A model generated the notes under the pieces. It worked only from the letters and a program-made list of their open reading frames with translations. It was not told where the DNA came from and ran no database searches. From Albidovulum sediminis (GTDB lineage Bacteria; Pseudomonadota; Alphaproteobacteria; Rhodobacterales; Rhodobacteraceae), in assembly GCF_025380365.1 (NCBI RefSeq), contig NZ_JAOCQF010000001.1, positions 2,034,245 to 2,098,244 of the forward strand: a DNA stretch of 64,000 nucleotides, written 5' to 3'. Positions within the stretch are counted from its first letter, which is position 1, and every line of letters starts with the position of its first letter. Positions 42,716 through 51,429 of the stretch are shown one piece after another. The translations under genes were made by a program, and so were the position numbers.

Positions 42716-45437
42716 GCTGACCTTCACGCTCAACGGCAACCCGGTGGCTGTCAGCGCGCGGCCGGTCGAACGGCTGTCGCGCGTGCTGCGCGAAGACTGC
42801 GGCGCGCGGGACGTCAAGGTCGGCTGCGACGCCGGCGACTGCGGCGCCTGCACCGTGCTGGTGGACGGCGCACCGGCCTGCGCCTGCCTGACACCGGCCG
42901 GGCGCGTCGAGGGGCGTCGGGTGGAGACACAGGCGGGACTTGCGGCTTCCGATCCGGTGGCCCGCCGGCTGGCGGAGGCATTCCTCGCGCATGGGGCCGC
43001 GCAATGCGGCATCTGCACGCCGGGCATGATGGTGGCGGCGACCGCGCTTTTGCGCGCAATCCCTGCCCCGGACGAGGCGCAGGTGAGCGATGCGCTTGGC
43101 GGCGTGCTCTGCCGCTGCACCGGTTATCGCAAGATCATCGACGCCGTGGTGGCGGCGGGCGGCCCGGCCCGGCCCGCGCCCTTTGTCAGCGGCGCGGTAG
43201 GCACCCCCCTGCCACGGCTCGACGGCGCGGCAAAGGTCGAGGGGCGCGAGGCGTTCGGCGACGACGTCGCCCCCGCCGGAACGCTGGAACTGCGGGTCAT
43301 CCGGTCCCCCTTCGCGCGCGCCGGTTTCACCTTCGGGGATCTTGACGGCTTCGTGGCCGCGCATCCCGGCATCGTGGCGGTGCTGACCGCCCGCGACGTG
43401 CCCGGCAAGAACGCCTTCGGCGTCATCCCCGGCTTCGAGGACCAGCCCGTCTTTGCCGAGGCGGAGGCGCTTTTCCGCGGCGACGCGGTGGCCGCTGTGG
43501 TTGGCACGCCCGAGGCGATGGCGACGTTTCACCCCGAACGCTTTCCTGTCAGGTGGGAGGAGCGCGCCCCCGCCCTGACCCCCGGCGAGGCGAAGGCGGA
43601 AGGCTCCGCGCTCCTCCACACGAACCGGGCGGGCAATGTCATGACCGGCGGGCGCGTCTGCCGCGGCGATGCCGATGCCGCCCTGTCCCGCGCCGATGTC
43701 GTGGTCGAGGGCCGCTTCCGCTCCGGCTTTGTCGAGCATGCCTATATCGAGCCCGAGGCGGGCTATGCCGTCGCCCGCGACGGGCGGGTGGAGGTCCATG
43801 CCTGCACCCAGGCGCCGGTGATGGATCAGGAAGCGCTGGCGAAGATCCTCGGCCTGCCGATGGACCGGGTGAGGATCGTGCCGACGGCGGTGGGCGGCGG
43901 CTTCGGATCGAAGCTCGACCTGTCGATGCAGCCCTTCCTCGCCATTGCCGCGCTGAAGACCGGCCAGCCGGTCCGCATCACCTACAGCCGGGGCGAATCC
44001 ATGGCCTCGACCACCAAGCGGCACCCGTCCGATATTCGCCTGCGGATCGGCGCGTCGAAGGACGGGCGGATTTCGGGCTTCGACTTTTTCGGCACCTTCA
44101 ACACCGGCGCCTACGCGTCCTGGGGGCCGACGGTGGCGAACCGGGTGCCGGTCCACGCCTCCGGCCCCTATCGGGTCGCCGACTATCGCGCGATTTCCGA
44201 GGGGATCTATACCAACAACCCGCCCGCCGGCGCCTTCCGAGGCTTCGGCGTGCCGCAGTCGGCCATCGCACAAGAGGTCCTGTTCGACGAACTGGCCGAG
44301 AGGCTCGGCCTCGACCCGCTGGAGTTCCGGTTGCGGAACGTGCTGGAAAACGGAACCCCCACGGTCTGCGGCCAGGTGTTCGCGCAAGGGGTGGGGATCG
44401 GCGCCTGCCTGCGCGCGCTTCGTCCGGCCTGGGACCGCGAGCGGGCGGAGACCGCGCGCTTCAACGCCGCGAATGAGGTCTTGAAGCGCGGGGTAGGCCT
44501 TGCGGCGGGCTGGTATGGGTGCGGCAACACCTCGCTCCCGAACCCCTCCACCATCAAGGCGGGCATCCGCGCCGATGGGCGCATCCTGCTGCACCAGGGC
44601 GCGATGGACATCGGCCAGGGCGCCAACACCGTCATCGCCCAGATCTTCGCCGAGGCGCTGGGCGTGCCGGTCGGCGCGCTGCACCTTGTCGGCCCCGATA
44701 CCGACGTGACCCCCGACGCCGGCAAGACCTCTGCCTCGCGCCAGACCTTCGTTTCGGGCAATGCGGCGCGGCTGTCGGGCCTTGCCCTGCGCGCCGAGAT
44801 CCTGCGCCATGCCAACGCGGGCGAGGATGCGGAACTGACCTTCGGGCCGGGCGTGATCGAAGTGCGGGGCCCCGCTGGCACCCACCGGATCGACCTCGCC
44901 ACGCTGGCACCCGACGCCGAGGGCTACGTCCTGACGGCGCGCGAGACCTACGACCCGCCGACGAAGCCGCTGGACGCGAACGGCCAGGGCGAACCCTATG
45001 CCCAGTTCGGCTATGCCGCCCATCTTGTCGTGGTCGAGGTCGACACCGCGCTTGGCCTCGTCCGGCCGCTTGGCTTCACCGCCGCCCATGACGTCGGCCG
45101 CGCGATCAACCCGCTTCTGGTCGCGGGCCAGGTCGAGGGTGGCATCGCGCAGGGCCTCGGCATGGCGCTGATGGAGGAATACATCCCCGGCCGGACCGAG
45201 AACCTGCACGACTACCTGATCCCGACCATCGGCGACGTGCCGCCGGTCGAGACCATCATCGTCGAGGAGGCGGACGCGCACGGACCCTTCGGTGCCAAGG
45301 GGCTGGGCGAACATGTCCTGATCCCCACCGCGCCCGCGATCCTGAACGCCATCCGCCACGCGACCGGGGCGCGCATCCGGCAGGTGCCCGCCACGCCCGA
45401 CCGCGTCCTTGCCGCCATCAGGGAGGCCCGAGAATGA
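42708..45437 (+). CDS. Xanthine dehydrogenase-family hydroxylase, fused 2Fe-2S and molybdopterin subunit
   Basis: 909 aa. The small-subunit domain is fused at the N-terminus: plant-type 2Fe-2S ligands Cys40, 45, 48, 60 and second-cluster ligands Cys100, 103, 135, 137. The molybdopterin part has GGGFGSKLD near residue 399, GAFRGFGVPQ near 507, and the catalytic glutamate Glu868 in GAKGLGEH. Enzymes of this class hydroxylate N-heterocycles next to the ring nitrogen, as nicotinate dehydrogenase does at C6. The gene that follows encodes a 6-hydroxynicotinate reductase homologue, which favours that substrate class, although others remain possible. Confidence 0.9.
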   Translation: MDRLTFTLNGNPVAVSARPVERLSRVLREDCGARDVKVGCDAGDCGACTVLVDGAPACACLTPAGRVEGRRVETQAGLAASDPVARRLAEAFLAHGAAQCGICTPGMMVAATALLRAIPAPDEAQVSDALGGVLCRCTGYRKIIDAVVAAGGPARPAPFVSGAVGTPLPRLDGAAKVEGREAFGDDVAPAGTLELRVIRSPFARAGFTFGDLDGFVAAHPGIVAVLTARDVPGKNAFGVIPGFEDQPVFAEAEALFRGDAVAAVVGTPEAMATFHPERFPVRWEERAPALTPGEAKAEGSALLHTNRAGNVMTGGRVCRGDADAALSRADVVVEGRFRSGFVEHAYIEPEAGYAVARDGRVEVHACTQAPVMDQEALAKILGLPMDRVRIVPTAVGGGFGSKLDLSMQPFLAIAALKTGQPVRITYSRGESMASTTKRHPSDIRLRIGASKDGRISGFDFFGTFNTGAYASWGPTVANRVPVHASGPYRVADYRAISEGIYTNNPPAGAFRGFGVPQSAIAQEVLFDELAERLGLDPLEFRLRNVLENGTPTVCGQVFAQGVGIGACLRALRPAWDRERAETARFNAANEVLKRGVGLAAGWYGCGNTSLPNPSTIKAGIRADGRILLHQGAMDIGQGANTVIAQIFAEALGVPVGALHLVGPDTDVTPDAGKTSASRQTFVSGNAARLSGLALRAEILRHANAGEDAELTFGPGVIEVRGPAGTHRIDLATLAPDAEGYVLTARETYDPPTKPLDANGQGEPYAQFGYAAHLVVVEVDTALGLVRPLGFTAAHDVGRAINPLLVAGQVEGGIAQGLGMALMEEYIPGRTENLHDYLIPTIGDVPPVETIIVEEADAHGPFGAKGLGEHVLIPTAPAILNAIRHATGARIRQVPATPDRVLAAIREARE

Positions 45438-46906
45438 ACGAACGCGCCGAACGCATGGCGGACAAGATCCGCTGCGATGCCTGCCCGGTCCTGTGCTACA
45501 TCGCCGAGGGCCGTGCCGGGGCTTGCGACCGCTACGCCAACCACGGCGGCGAACTCGTCCGCCTCGACCCGCTCACCGTGATCGAGGCCGGGGCGGAAAC
45601 CGTGCCCTTCCTCGCCACCGAGGAGGAATGGGACGGCGACATCCTGCGCGCGAACCGCCCCTTCATCACCGCCGTCGGCGCCGGCACGACCTATCCCGAC
45701 TACAAGCCCGCCCCCTTCATCGTCAGCCAGGAGGTGGAGGGCGTGGACATGGTCACGGTCGTGACCGAAGGCATCTTCAGCTACTGCGGCGTCAAGGTGA
45801 AGATCGACACCGACCGCCATATCGGCGACGAACGCGCCGTGGTCCGCGCCGAGGGCGAGGCGATCGGCCATGTGATGACCTCCGAATACGGGTCCAAGAT
45901 GCTGTCGCTTGGCGGGGTCGAGCACCTGACCGGCGGCAGCAAGGCCGAAGGCCGCGTGACCTGCGACGCGCTCCTGCGGCTTTGCAACCGCGAGGCGGTG
46001 GAACTGACCGTGGACGGGGGCGCCACGGTGGTGGTGCAGGCGGGCCATGCGCCCGTCATCAACGGGGTGCAGGAAAAGCTGATGCGCGTGGGCTGCGGAT
46101 CGGCCGCCATCGGCATGTTCGCGACCCAGTGGGCCCCCCATGTCGATGAGGTGATCGTGGTCGACGACCACATCACCGGCGTCCTGTCCGAACACCAGGC
46201 GGGGCGGATGCTCGACATTCCGCCGACCGGCATTCGGGTGACCGGGCGCAAGTCCACCCCCGGCCGCTATTTCCAGGTCGCCCATCCCGGCACCGGTTGG
46301 GGCGGCACCGATGTGGAAGACCCGCTGACGATCCTGAAACCCGCCGATCCCAAGGTCGCCTGGCCGGGCCTGCGGCTTCTGATGGTCTCCACCACCGGGG
46401 AACAATGGGCCTACTACGTGCTCGACGACGCCCTCGTGCCGCGCCCGGCGGAGATCACCGCGCCGCTTCTGGCCTCGGTCCACCGGGTCGCGGAGAACTG
46501 CGAGCCCTCGGTCTGTTCAGTCCTGTTCATGGGCGGCGCGGGCGGCAGCCTGAGGGCGGGCGTGACCGAGAACCCGGTCAAACTGACCCGGTCGGTCAAG
46601 CAGGCGCTGACCCATGTCTCCTGCGGCGGGGCGGAGGCCTATGTCTGGCCCGGCGGCGGGATCACCGTCATGGCCGACGTGATGGACATGCCGACGAATT
46701 CCTTCGGCTATGTGCCCACGCCCGCCCTTGTCGCGCCGATCGAATTCACCATGCGCCGGTCCGACTACGCGGCCCTTGGCGGGCATGTGGACCGGATCGT
46801 GCCCGCGAAGGACGTGGTGAAGCCCGGCATCCGCAAGGTGGGCCCGGCACCCCGCCACCCCGACCCGAGGGACCGCAAGAACTTCGACTGGCCGAAGGGG
46901 GGATAG
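45434..46906 (+). CDS. hnr: 6-hydroxynicotinate reductase homologue
   Basis: 490 aa. The N-terminus has an Fe-S cysteine motif, Cys14, Cys17, Cys21 and Cys31 (CDACPVLCYIAEGRAGACD); further Cys follow in SYCGVKV and the CEPSVCSV segment. The E. barkeri enzyme reduces 6-hydroxynicotinate to 1,4,5,6-tetrahydro-6-oxonicotinate with reduced ferredoxin and is reported to hold Fe-S clusters and covalently bound flavin. I recognise the family from overall sequence and from the partner genes. ATGA overlap with the hydroxylase; UPF0280 gene follows after 2 bp. Confidence 0.82.
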   Translation: MNERAERMADKIRCDACPVLCYIAEGRAGACDRYANHGGELVRLDPLTVIEAGAETVPFLATEEEWDGDILRANRPFITAVGAGTTYPDYKPAPFIVSQEVEGVDMVTVVTEGIFSYCGVKVKIDTDRHIGDERAVVRAEGEAIGHVMTSEYGSKMLSLGGVEHLTGGSKAEGRVTCDALLRLCNREAVELTVDGGATVVVQAGHAPVINGVQEKLMRVGCGSAAIGMFATQWAPHVDEVIVVDDHITGVLSEHQAGRMLDIPPTGIRVTGRKSTPGRYFQVAHPGTGWGGTDVEDPLTILKPADPKVAWPGLRLLMVSTTGEQWAYYVLDDALVPRPAEITAPLLASVHRVAENCEPSVCSVLFMGGAGGSLRAGVTENPVKLTRSVKQALTHVSCGGAEAYVWPGGGITVMADVMDMPTNSFGYVPTPALVAPIEFTMRRSDYAALGGHVDRIVPAKDVVKPGIRKVGPAPRHPDPRDRKNFDWPKGG

Positions 46907-46908
46907 CG

Positions 46909-47754
46909 ATGCCTGCCACCGCCGCCCGCCTGCCCGGCGACCGCCTGCACCTTCAGCACGGGCCGATCGACCTTGTCATCGGCGCAGAGGGACCGGGGCG
47001 TGAGGCGGCCTTTGCCGCGGCCGCCCGGCGCTTTGCGCCCCTGCTGGACGAACTGGTGGGGGAACTGCCGCTTCTGCGCCGCCCGCTGGGCAGGCAGCGC
47101 CCCCTCGGGCCGGTTGCCCGGCGCATGGCACGCGCGGTCGAGCCGCATGGCCGGCGCCACTTCGTCACCCCGATGGCCGCCGTCGCGGGGGCGGTCGCGG
47201 ACGAGGTTCTTGCCGCCATGCTGGCCTCGGGCGGGCTTTCGCGCGCCTATGTGAACGACGGCGGCGACATCGCGATCTACCTTGCGCCGGACCAGACCTA
47301 CCGCGCCGGGATGGCGGGCCTTGACGCCTCGACACTCGGCCGGGTCGAGATCCGCGCCGGCGACGGCATCGGCGGGATCGCCACGTCGGGCCGCGGCGGG
47401 CGCAGCCTGTCGTTCGGCATCGCCGACAGCGTCACCGTGCTGGCCGCCACCGCGGCGGCGGCGGACGCGGCCGCGACCCTTGTCGCGAACGAGGTGGACC
47501 TGCCCGGCCACCCGGCGATAGCCCGCTGCCCGGCCTCGGACATCCAGGCCGACAGCGATCTGGGCGAGCGTCTCGTGACCCGCGCCGTCGGCGCGCTGAC
47601 GGCCGGGGAAACCGCTGCCGCGCTCGACCGGGGGCTGAAGGAGGCCCGTGCGATGCGAAGCCTTGGCCTAATAGCTGGGGCTGCGCTATTCCTGAACGGG
47701 TGCGCGCGCGTGCTCACCCCCCTGCCCATGACGGAGGCCCTTGCCCATGCCTGA
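46909..47754 (+). CDS. UPF0280 family protein (ApbE-like fold)
   Basis: 281 aa. Family marks are VTPMAAVAGAVADEVLAAM near residue 84, the AYVNDGGDIAIYL stretch near residue 112, and GIATSGRGGRSLSFGIADSV near residue 162, all resembling the core of ApbE flavin transferases. The terminal GLIAGAALFLNG is usual for the family. The cellular role of UPF0280 is not established. It sits directly after the flavin-dependent reductase gene, hence a possible part in flavin attachment. It overlaps the next gene by 8 bp. Confidence 0.82.
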   Translation: MPATAARLPGDRLHLQHGPIDLVIGAEGPGREAAFAAAARRFAPLLDELVGELPLLRRPLGRQRPLGPVARRMARAVEPHGRRHFVTPMAAVAGAVADEVLAAMLASGGLSRAYVNDGGDIAIYLAPDQTYRAGMAGLDASTLGRVEIRAGDGIGGIATSGRGGRSLSFGIADSVTVLAATAAAADAAATLVANEVDLPGHPAIARCPASDIQADSDLGERLVTRAVGALTAGETAAALDRGLKEARAMRSLGLIAGAALFLNGCARVLTPLPMTEALAHA

Positions 47755-48331
47755 ACCCGAACTGCGCAAGTTCCTGACCGTGGTCGAGGAGATCCACCAC
47801 GAAGGCGGCCCGCGCGCGGAAAAGCCCCTGCTGCGGGCGGCCGCCGTCGCCGTCATCCGCAATCCTTTCGCCGGCCGGTATGAGCCCGAGATCCAGGGTT
47901 TCATGGACGATCTGAAACCGCTCGGCCTGATGATGGCCCGGCGGCTGGTCGCAGCCCTCGGGGGCGATCCGTCGGTGGTCGAGGGCTACGGCAAGGGCGC
48001 CATCGTCGGCGCCGCCGGGGAACTGGAACACGGCGCGCTCTGGCATGCGCCGGGCGGCTATGCCATGCGCGAGGTACTGGGCGGGGCGAAGGCCATTGTG
48101 CCCTCGGCCAAGAAGGTGGGGGGCGTGGGCGCGCGCCTTGACGTGCCGGTGACCCACGTCAACGCAAGCTACGTCCGCAGCCACTTCGACTCGATGGAAG
48201 TGGGGCTGAACGACGCGCCGCGCGCCGACGAGATGCTGCTGGCGCTGGTCATGACCACGGGTCCGCGGATCCATTCCCGCGCCGGCGGGCTGGAAGCCGG
48301 GGACATCAAGGGGGAGGACGGGTTGAGATGA
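47747..48331 (+). CDS. DUF1185 ('amino acid synthesis') family protein, copy 1
   Basis: 194 aa from ATG 47747 (a TTG at 47741 adds two residues). Family blocks: VIRNPFAGRYEPEI near residue 42, GYGKGAIVGAAGELEHGALW, VPSAKKVGG, and YVRSHFDSMEVGLNDAPRADE near residue 145. DUF1185 structures are known to have a chorismate-mutase-like (Bacillus type) fold with no fixed function. It has a same-length paralogue immediately downstream. Placement in this operon suggests a step or assembly task in ring degradation. Confidence 0.88.
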   Translation: MPEPELRKFLTVVEEIHHEGGPRAEKPLLRAAAVAVIRNPFAGRYEPEIQGFMDDLKPLGLMMARRLVAALGGDPSVVEGYGKGAIVGAAGELEHGALWHAPGGYAMREVLGGAKAIVPSAKKVGGVGARLDVPVTHVNASYVRSHFDSMEVGLNDAPRADEMLLALVMTTGPRIHSRAGGLEAGDIKGEDGLR

Positions 48332-48912
48332 AGGCCGACATTCGCAAGCTGGCCGTCTGGGTCGAGGAAACCCACAAGGAAATGGGCCGGGATATCACGC
48401 CCGCGACCCGCAAGGCCGTGGCCGTCGCGGTCATCGCCAACCCCTTCGCCGGCCGCTATGTCGAGGATCTGACCGACCTGATGGACATAGGCGCGGAGCT
48501 TGGCGGGCTGCTGGGCGAACGCTGCGTCAAGGCGCTGGGGATCGAGCCGCGTCAGGCGGAAAGCTACGGCAAGGCGGCGATGGTGGGCGAGAACGGCGAG
48601 CTTGAGCACGCTGCCGCAATCCTGCACCCCAAGCTTGGCGCGCCCCTGCGCGCGGCGGTCGAGAAGGGCGCGGCCCTTGTGCCCTCATCGAAGAAGATGG
48701 GCGGCCCCGGACAGGACCTCGACGTGCCGCTGGGCCACAAGGACGCGGCCTATGTCCGGTCGCATTTCGACGGGGTCGAGGTGCGGATGAACGACGCCCC
48801 GCGCGCGAATGAGATCATGGTGGCCGTCGCGGTGACCGACAGCGGCCGGCCGCTGCCCCGTGTCGGCGGTTTGAAGGCGAGTGAGGCCGAGGGCAAGGAC
48901 GGTCTTCGGTGA
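48328..48912 (+). CDS. DUF1185 ('amino acid synthesis') family protein, copy 2
   Basis: 194 aa, same length as copy 1 and clearly paralogous: VIANPFAGRYVEDL, SYGKAAMVGENGELEHAAA, VPSSKKMGGPG and YVRSHFDGVEVRMNDAPRANE align block for block, but the flanking residues differ widely, so the duplication is old. The start overlaps copy 1 stop (ATGA) and its stop overlaps the MarR start (GTGA). Two coupled paralogues suggest a hetero-oligomer. Confidence 0.88.
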   Translation: MKADIRKLAVWVEETHKEMGRDITPATRKAVAVAVIANPFAGRYVEDLTDLMDIGAELGGLLGERCVKALGIEPRQAESYGKAAMVGENGELEHAAAILHPKLGAPLRAAVEKGAALVPSSKKMGGPGQDLDVPLGHKDAAYVRSHFDGVEVRMNDAPRANEIMVAVAVTDSGRPLPRVGGLKASEAEGKDGLR

Positions 48913-49334
48913 GGGGGGCCGAACGCCCCTACAGGCTTGACGACCAGGTGGGCTACATCCTGCGGCTGGCGAGCCAGCGGCATGCGACGCTGTTCCTGGC
49001 GCGACTGGGGTCCGACCTGACGCCCACGCAGTTCGCGGCGATGGTGCGGCTGGCGGAGATGGGACAGTGCTCGCAAAACGAGTTGGGGCGCCAGACGGCC
49101 ATGGATGTGGCCACCGTCAAGGGCGTGGTGGACAGGCTGCGCGCCAAGGGCCTGGTAACGCAGAACGCCGACCCCGGTGACAAGCGCCGGAGCCTTCTGT
49201 CGCTGTCGCAGAAGGGCAAGGCGATGATCGCGGACCTGCACGCGCGCGGCCACGCGGTGACCGCCGACACGCTGGAACCGCTTGACCCGGCCGAGCAGGA
49301 GACGCTGCTGGCGCTGCTGCGCAGGCTCGTCTGA
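48909..49334 (+). CDS. MarR family transcriptional regulator
   Basis: 141 aa from GTG 48909. The winged helix is at about residues 30-100: CSQNELGRQTAMDVATVKGVVDRLRAKGLV followed by the wing DPGDKRRSLLSLSQKG. MarR proteins bind aromatic or heterocyclic ligands and release DNA. As last gene of the operon it is a natural repressor of the promoter at 41807-41850, and possibly of the convergent enamidase gene. That target assignment is inference. Confidence 0.92.
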   Translation: MRGAERPYRLDDQVGYILRLASQRHATLFLARLGSDLTPTQFAAMVRLAEMGQCSQNELGRQTAMDVATVKGVVDRLRAKGLVTQNADPGDKRRSLLSLSQKGKAMIADLHARGHAVTADTLEPLDPAEQETLLALLRRLV

Positions 49335-49352
49335 GCGCCGGACTTTCGCCGC

Positions 49353-50531
49353 TCAGCCCTTCACGACTTCGGGGATCTTCCACGCGGGCGGGGTGTTGCG
49401 GCTGCGGTTCGACCGCACCTCTCCGTCGATGATGGTCATGCCGACACCGGGCAGGTTACCCAGTTGCACCGATTCCAGAATCGTCTTGCCGCCAGAATGC
49501 TGGGCCTGGTCCATCAGCACGAAGTCGGCGGCATAGCCGCGCTCGATCAGGCCCACGTCAAGCTCGCGCTGGCGCGCGGTGTTGCCGGTGGCAAAGCAGA
49601 ACGCCAGTTCCGCCGGAACGTTGCCCAGCGCGGACAGCATCGCAACCATGCGCAGGATGCCCAGGGGCTGCACCCCCGACCCCGCCGGCCCGTCGGTGCC
49701 CAGGATGATCTGGTCCATCTTGCCCAGTTCCCGCGCGGTGTTGAGGGTGAGGAGCGCGGCGCGTTCGTTGCCGTTGTGGACGATCTCCAGCCCCTTGAGG
49801 CAGTTTTCGCACAGGCACACGATCTGGTCGTCGGGCAGCGCGGAGTGGCCGCCGTTGATGTGGCCGACCACATCAGTGCCGGTTTCCAGCACCATGTCGG
49901 CGTCGATCAGCCCCGAGCCGGGGATCGAGGGGCCGCCGGTGTGGATCGTGGACTGGATGCCGTACTTGCGCGCCCAGTCGACCATCTGCCGTGCGGTCCT
50001 GCCGTCCTTGACCGAGCCGAGCCCGATCTCGCCCAGGAGCTTCACGCCGGCATCGGCCAGGTCCTTGAAGTCGTGCTCCTCCATCCCGTGCTCGATGACC
50101 GGCGCGCCGGCCAGGACCTTGACGCCCGAGGGGCGGAAATTCTCGTACCAGCGCTGCGACGCGATCGCCATGGCCTTCAGCCCGACGATATCCTTGGGCC
50201 GCCCGGGCATGTGCACCTCGCCGGCCGAGATCATCGTGGTGACACCGCCGTGCAGGGTGCTGTCGATCCAGTGCAATTGCTGCTGGCGGGGCGTATAGTC
50301 GCCGACCACCGGGTGCACGTGGCTGTCAATCAGGCCGGGGGCCAGCGTCGTGCCCTGCGCGTCGATCAGCGTCGTGGCGCCTTCGGTATCCAGATCCTTT
50401 TCGCGGCCCCAATCGGAAATACGGCCGTCGATGGCAACCAGGCAATCGGCATCGTAGATCGGCTGTTCGAGCTTGCCCGACAGCATCAGGCCGATGTTGC
50501 GGATGACGAGCTTTTTCGACGCATGCTCCAT
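49353..50531 (-). CDS. ena: Enamidase homologue (amidohydrolase family)
   Basis: 392 aa. N-terminal KLVIRNIGLMLSGKL, the metal motif LIDSHVHPVVGDYTPRQ near residue 68, GGVTTMISAGEVHMPGRPKD near residue 96, HTGGPSIPG and the closing SRNTPPA resemble E. barkeri enamidase closely. That Fe-Zn enzyme opens 1,4,5,6-tetrahydro-6-oxonicotinate to 2-formylglutarate and ammonia, the step after the reductase encoded on the other strand. It converges on the marR gene with an 18-bp gap. A palindrome sits 29 bp before its start. Other cyclic-amide hydrolase functions are possible. Confidence 0.85.
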   Translation of the reverse strand: MEHASKKLVIRNIGLMLSGKLEQPIYDADCLVAIDGRISDWGREKDLDTEGATTLIDAQGTTLAPGLIDSHVHPVVGDYTPRQQQLHWIDSTLHGGVTTMISAGEVHMPGRPKDIVGLKAMAIASQRWYENFRPSGVKVLAGAPVIEHGMEEHDFKDLADAGVKLLGEIGLGSVKDGRTARQMVDWARKYGIQSTIHTGGPSIPGSGLIDADMVLETGTDVVGHINGGHSALPDDQIVCLCENCLKGLEIVHNGNERAALLTLNTARELGKMDQIILGTDGPAGSGVQPLGILRMVAMLSALGNVPAELAFCFATGNTARQRELDVGLIERGYAADFVLMDQAQHSGGKTILESVQLGNLPGVGMTIIDGEVRSNRSRNTPPAWKIPEVVKG

Positions 50532-50559
50532 GATCGCCTCCCCTAGGCCGGTTGGATCA

Positions 50560-50571
50560 TTAGCACGCTAA
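50560..50571. promoter_or_regulatory. Palindrome TTAGC-AC-GCTAA upstream of the enamidase gene
   Basis: A 5-bp perfect inverted repeat with 2-nt centre lies 29 bp upstream of the ena start. It fits a winged-helix operator in size. I do not see the same sequence in front of the hydroxylase operon, so the regulator may differ or the site may be incidental. Confidence 0.4.
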
Positions 50572-50574
50572 CAC

Positions 50575-50603
50575 ATGCCGGCCCCCGATCAAGGGGCCGG
50601 CAT
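50575..50603 (-). terminator. Terminator-like hairpin after potC
   Basis: ATGCCGGCCCC and GGGGCCGGCAT form an 11-bp perfect stem with a 7-nt loop, 8 bp after the permease stop. No T-run follows in the potC direction. It likely separates the transporter operon from ena. Confidence 0.65.
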
Positions 50604-50610
50604 CGGTCGC

Positions 50611-51429
50611 CTACAGTTGCAGCGCCTTCTGTTCGTCCGCCCGCTGCCGCGCGATATTGCGCTTGGAGATCAGCGAGGCGGAGATCACGCCTACGGTGAC
50701 GATGGAAATGAGGATCGTGGACAGGGCGTTGATTTCCGGACTGACGCCCAGGCGCACGGCCGAGAAAATCTTCATCGGCAGCGTGGTGGAGGACGGCCCG
50801 GCGACGAACTGCGAGATCACGAGGTCGTCGAGCGACAGCGTGAAGGCCAGAAGCCAGCCCGAGACAACCGCCGGCGCGATGATCGGCAGCGTCACCGACT
50901 TGAACGCGTCGAAGGGCGTGCAGCCAAGGTCGAGTGCGGCCTCCTCCAGCGACTTGTCGAAGGTGACCAGGCGGGAGGAGACGACGACCGAGACGAAGCA
51001 CATCGTGAAGGTGATGTGCGCCAGGATGATCGTGGTCACCCCCCGGTCAAGCCCGAGCGAGATGAACAGAAGCAGCATGGCAAGGCCGGTGATCACCTCG
51101 GGCATGACGATGGGCGCGTAGATCATCCCCGAAAACAGCGTCCGGCCCGTGAAGCGGCCCGCGCGCACCAGCACGTAGGCGGCCATCGTCCCCAGCACCG
51201 TTGCCACGGTCGAGGAGATGACCGCGACCTTGAGCGTGACCCAGGCCGCGCTCAGGAACGCCTCGTTCGTCAAGAGTTCCCCGTACCACTTCGTCGAGAA
51301 CCCCGCCCAGACCGTGACCAGCTTCGAGGCGTTGAAGCTGTAGATCACGAGGATGAGCATCGGCAGGTAGAGGAACGCGAAGCCGAGCGTCAGCGAGGTC
51401 GCGTTGAACCAGGAGAAGCGGCGGTTCAT
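50611..51429 (-). CDS. potC: Polyamine ABC transporter permease (PotC/PotI type)
   Basis: 272 aa with six membrane helices. The EAA loop is EEAALDLGCTPFDAFKSVTLPIIAP near residue 165, followed by SLDDLVISQFVAGP, the segment typical of PotC/PotI. The start overlaps potB (ATGA). It forms the membrane channel with PotB for putrescine or spermidine. Confidence 0.94.
   Translation of the reverse strand: MNRRFSWFNATSLTLGFAFLYLPMLILVIYSFNASKLVTVWAGFSTKWYGELLTNEAFLSAAWVTLKVAVISSTVATVLGTMAAYVLVRAGRFTGRTLFSGMIYAPIVMPEVITGLAMLLLFISLGLDRGVTTIILAHITFTMCFVSVVVSSRLVTFDKSLEEAALDLGCTPFDAFKSVTLPIIAPAVVSGWLLAFTLSLDDLVISQFVAGPSSTTLPMKIFSAVRLGVSPEINALSTILISIVTVGVISASLISKRNIARQRADEQKALQL

Noticed and set aside
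42339-45359. A 1006-codon minus-strand frame opposite the hydroxylase gene
   Set aside because: Same composition artefact; the plus strand has exact 2Fe-2S and molybdopterin motifs.
47652-47754. Lipobox-like LNGC near the end of the UPF0280 protein as a start of a small lipoprotein
   Set aside because: The stretch GLIAGAALFLNG is the ordinary C-terminus of the UPF0280 family and is in frame with the domain.
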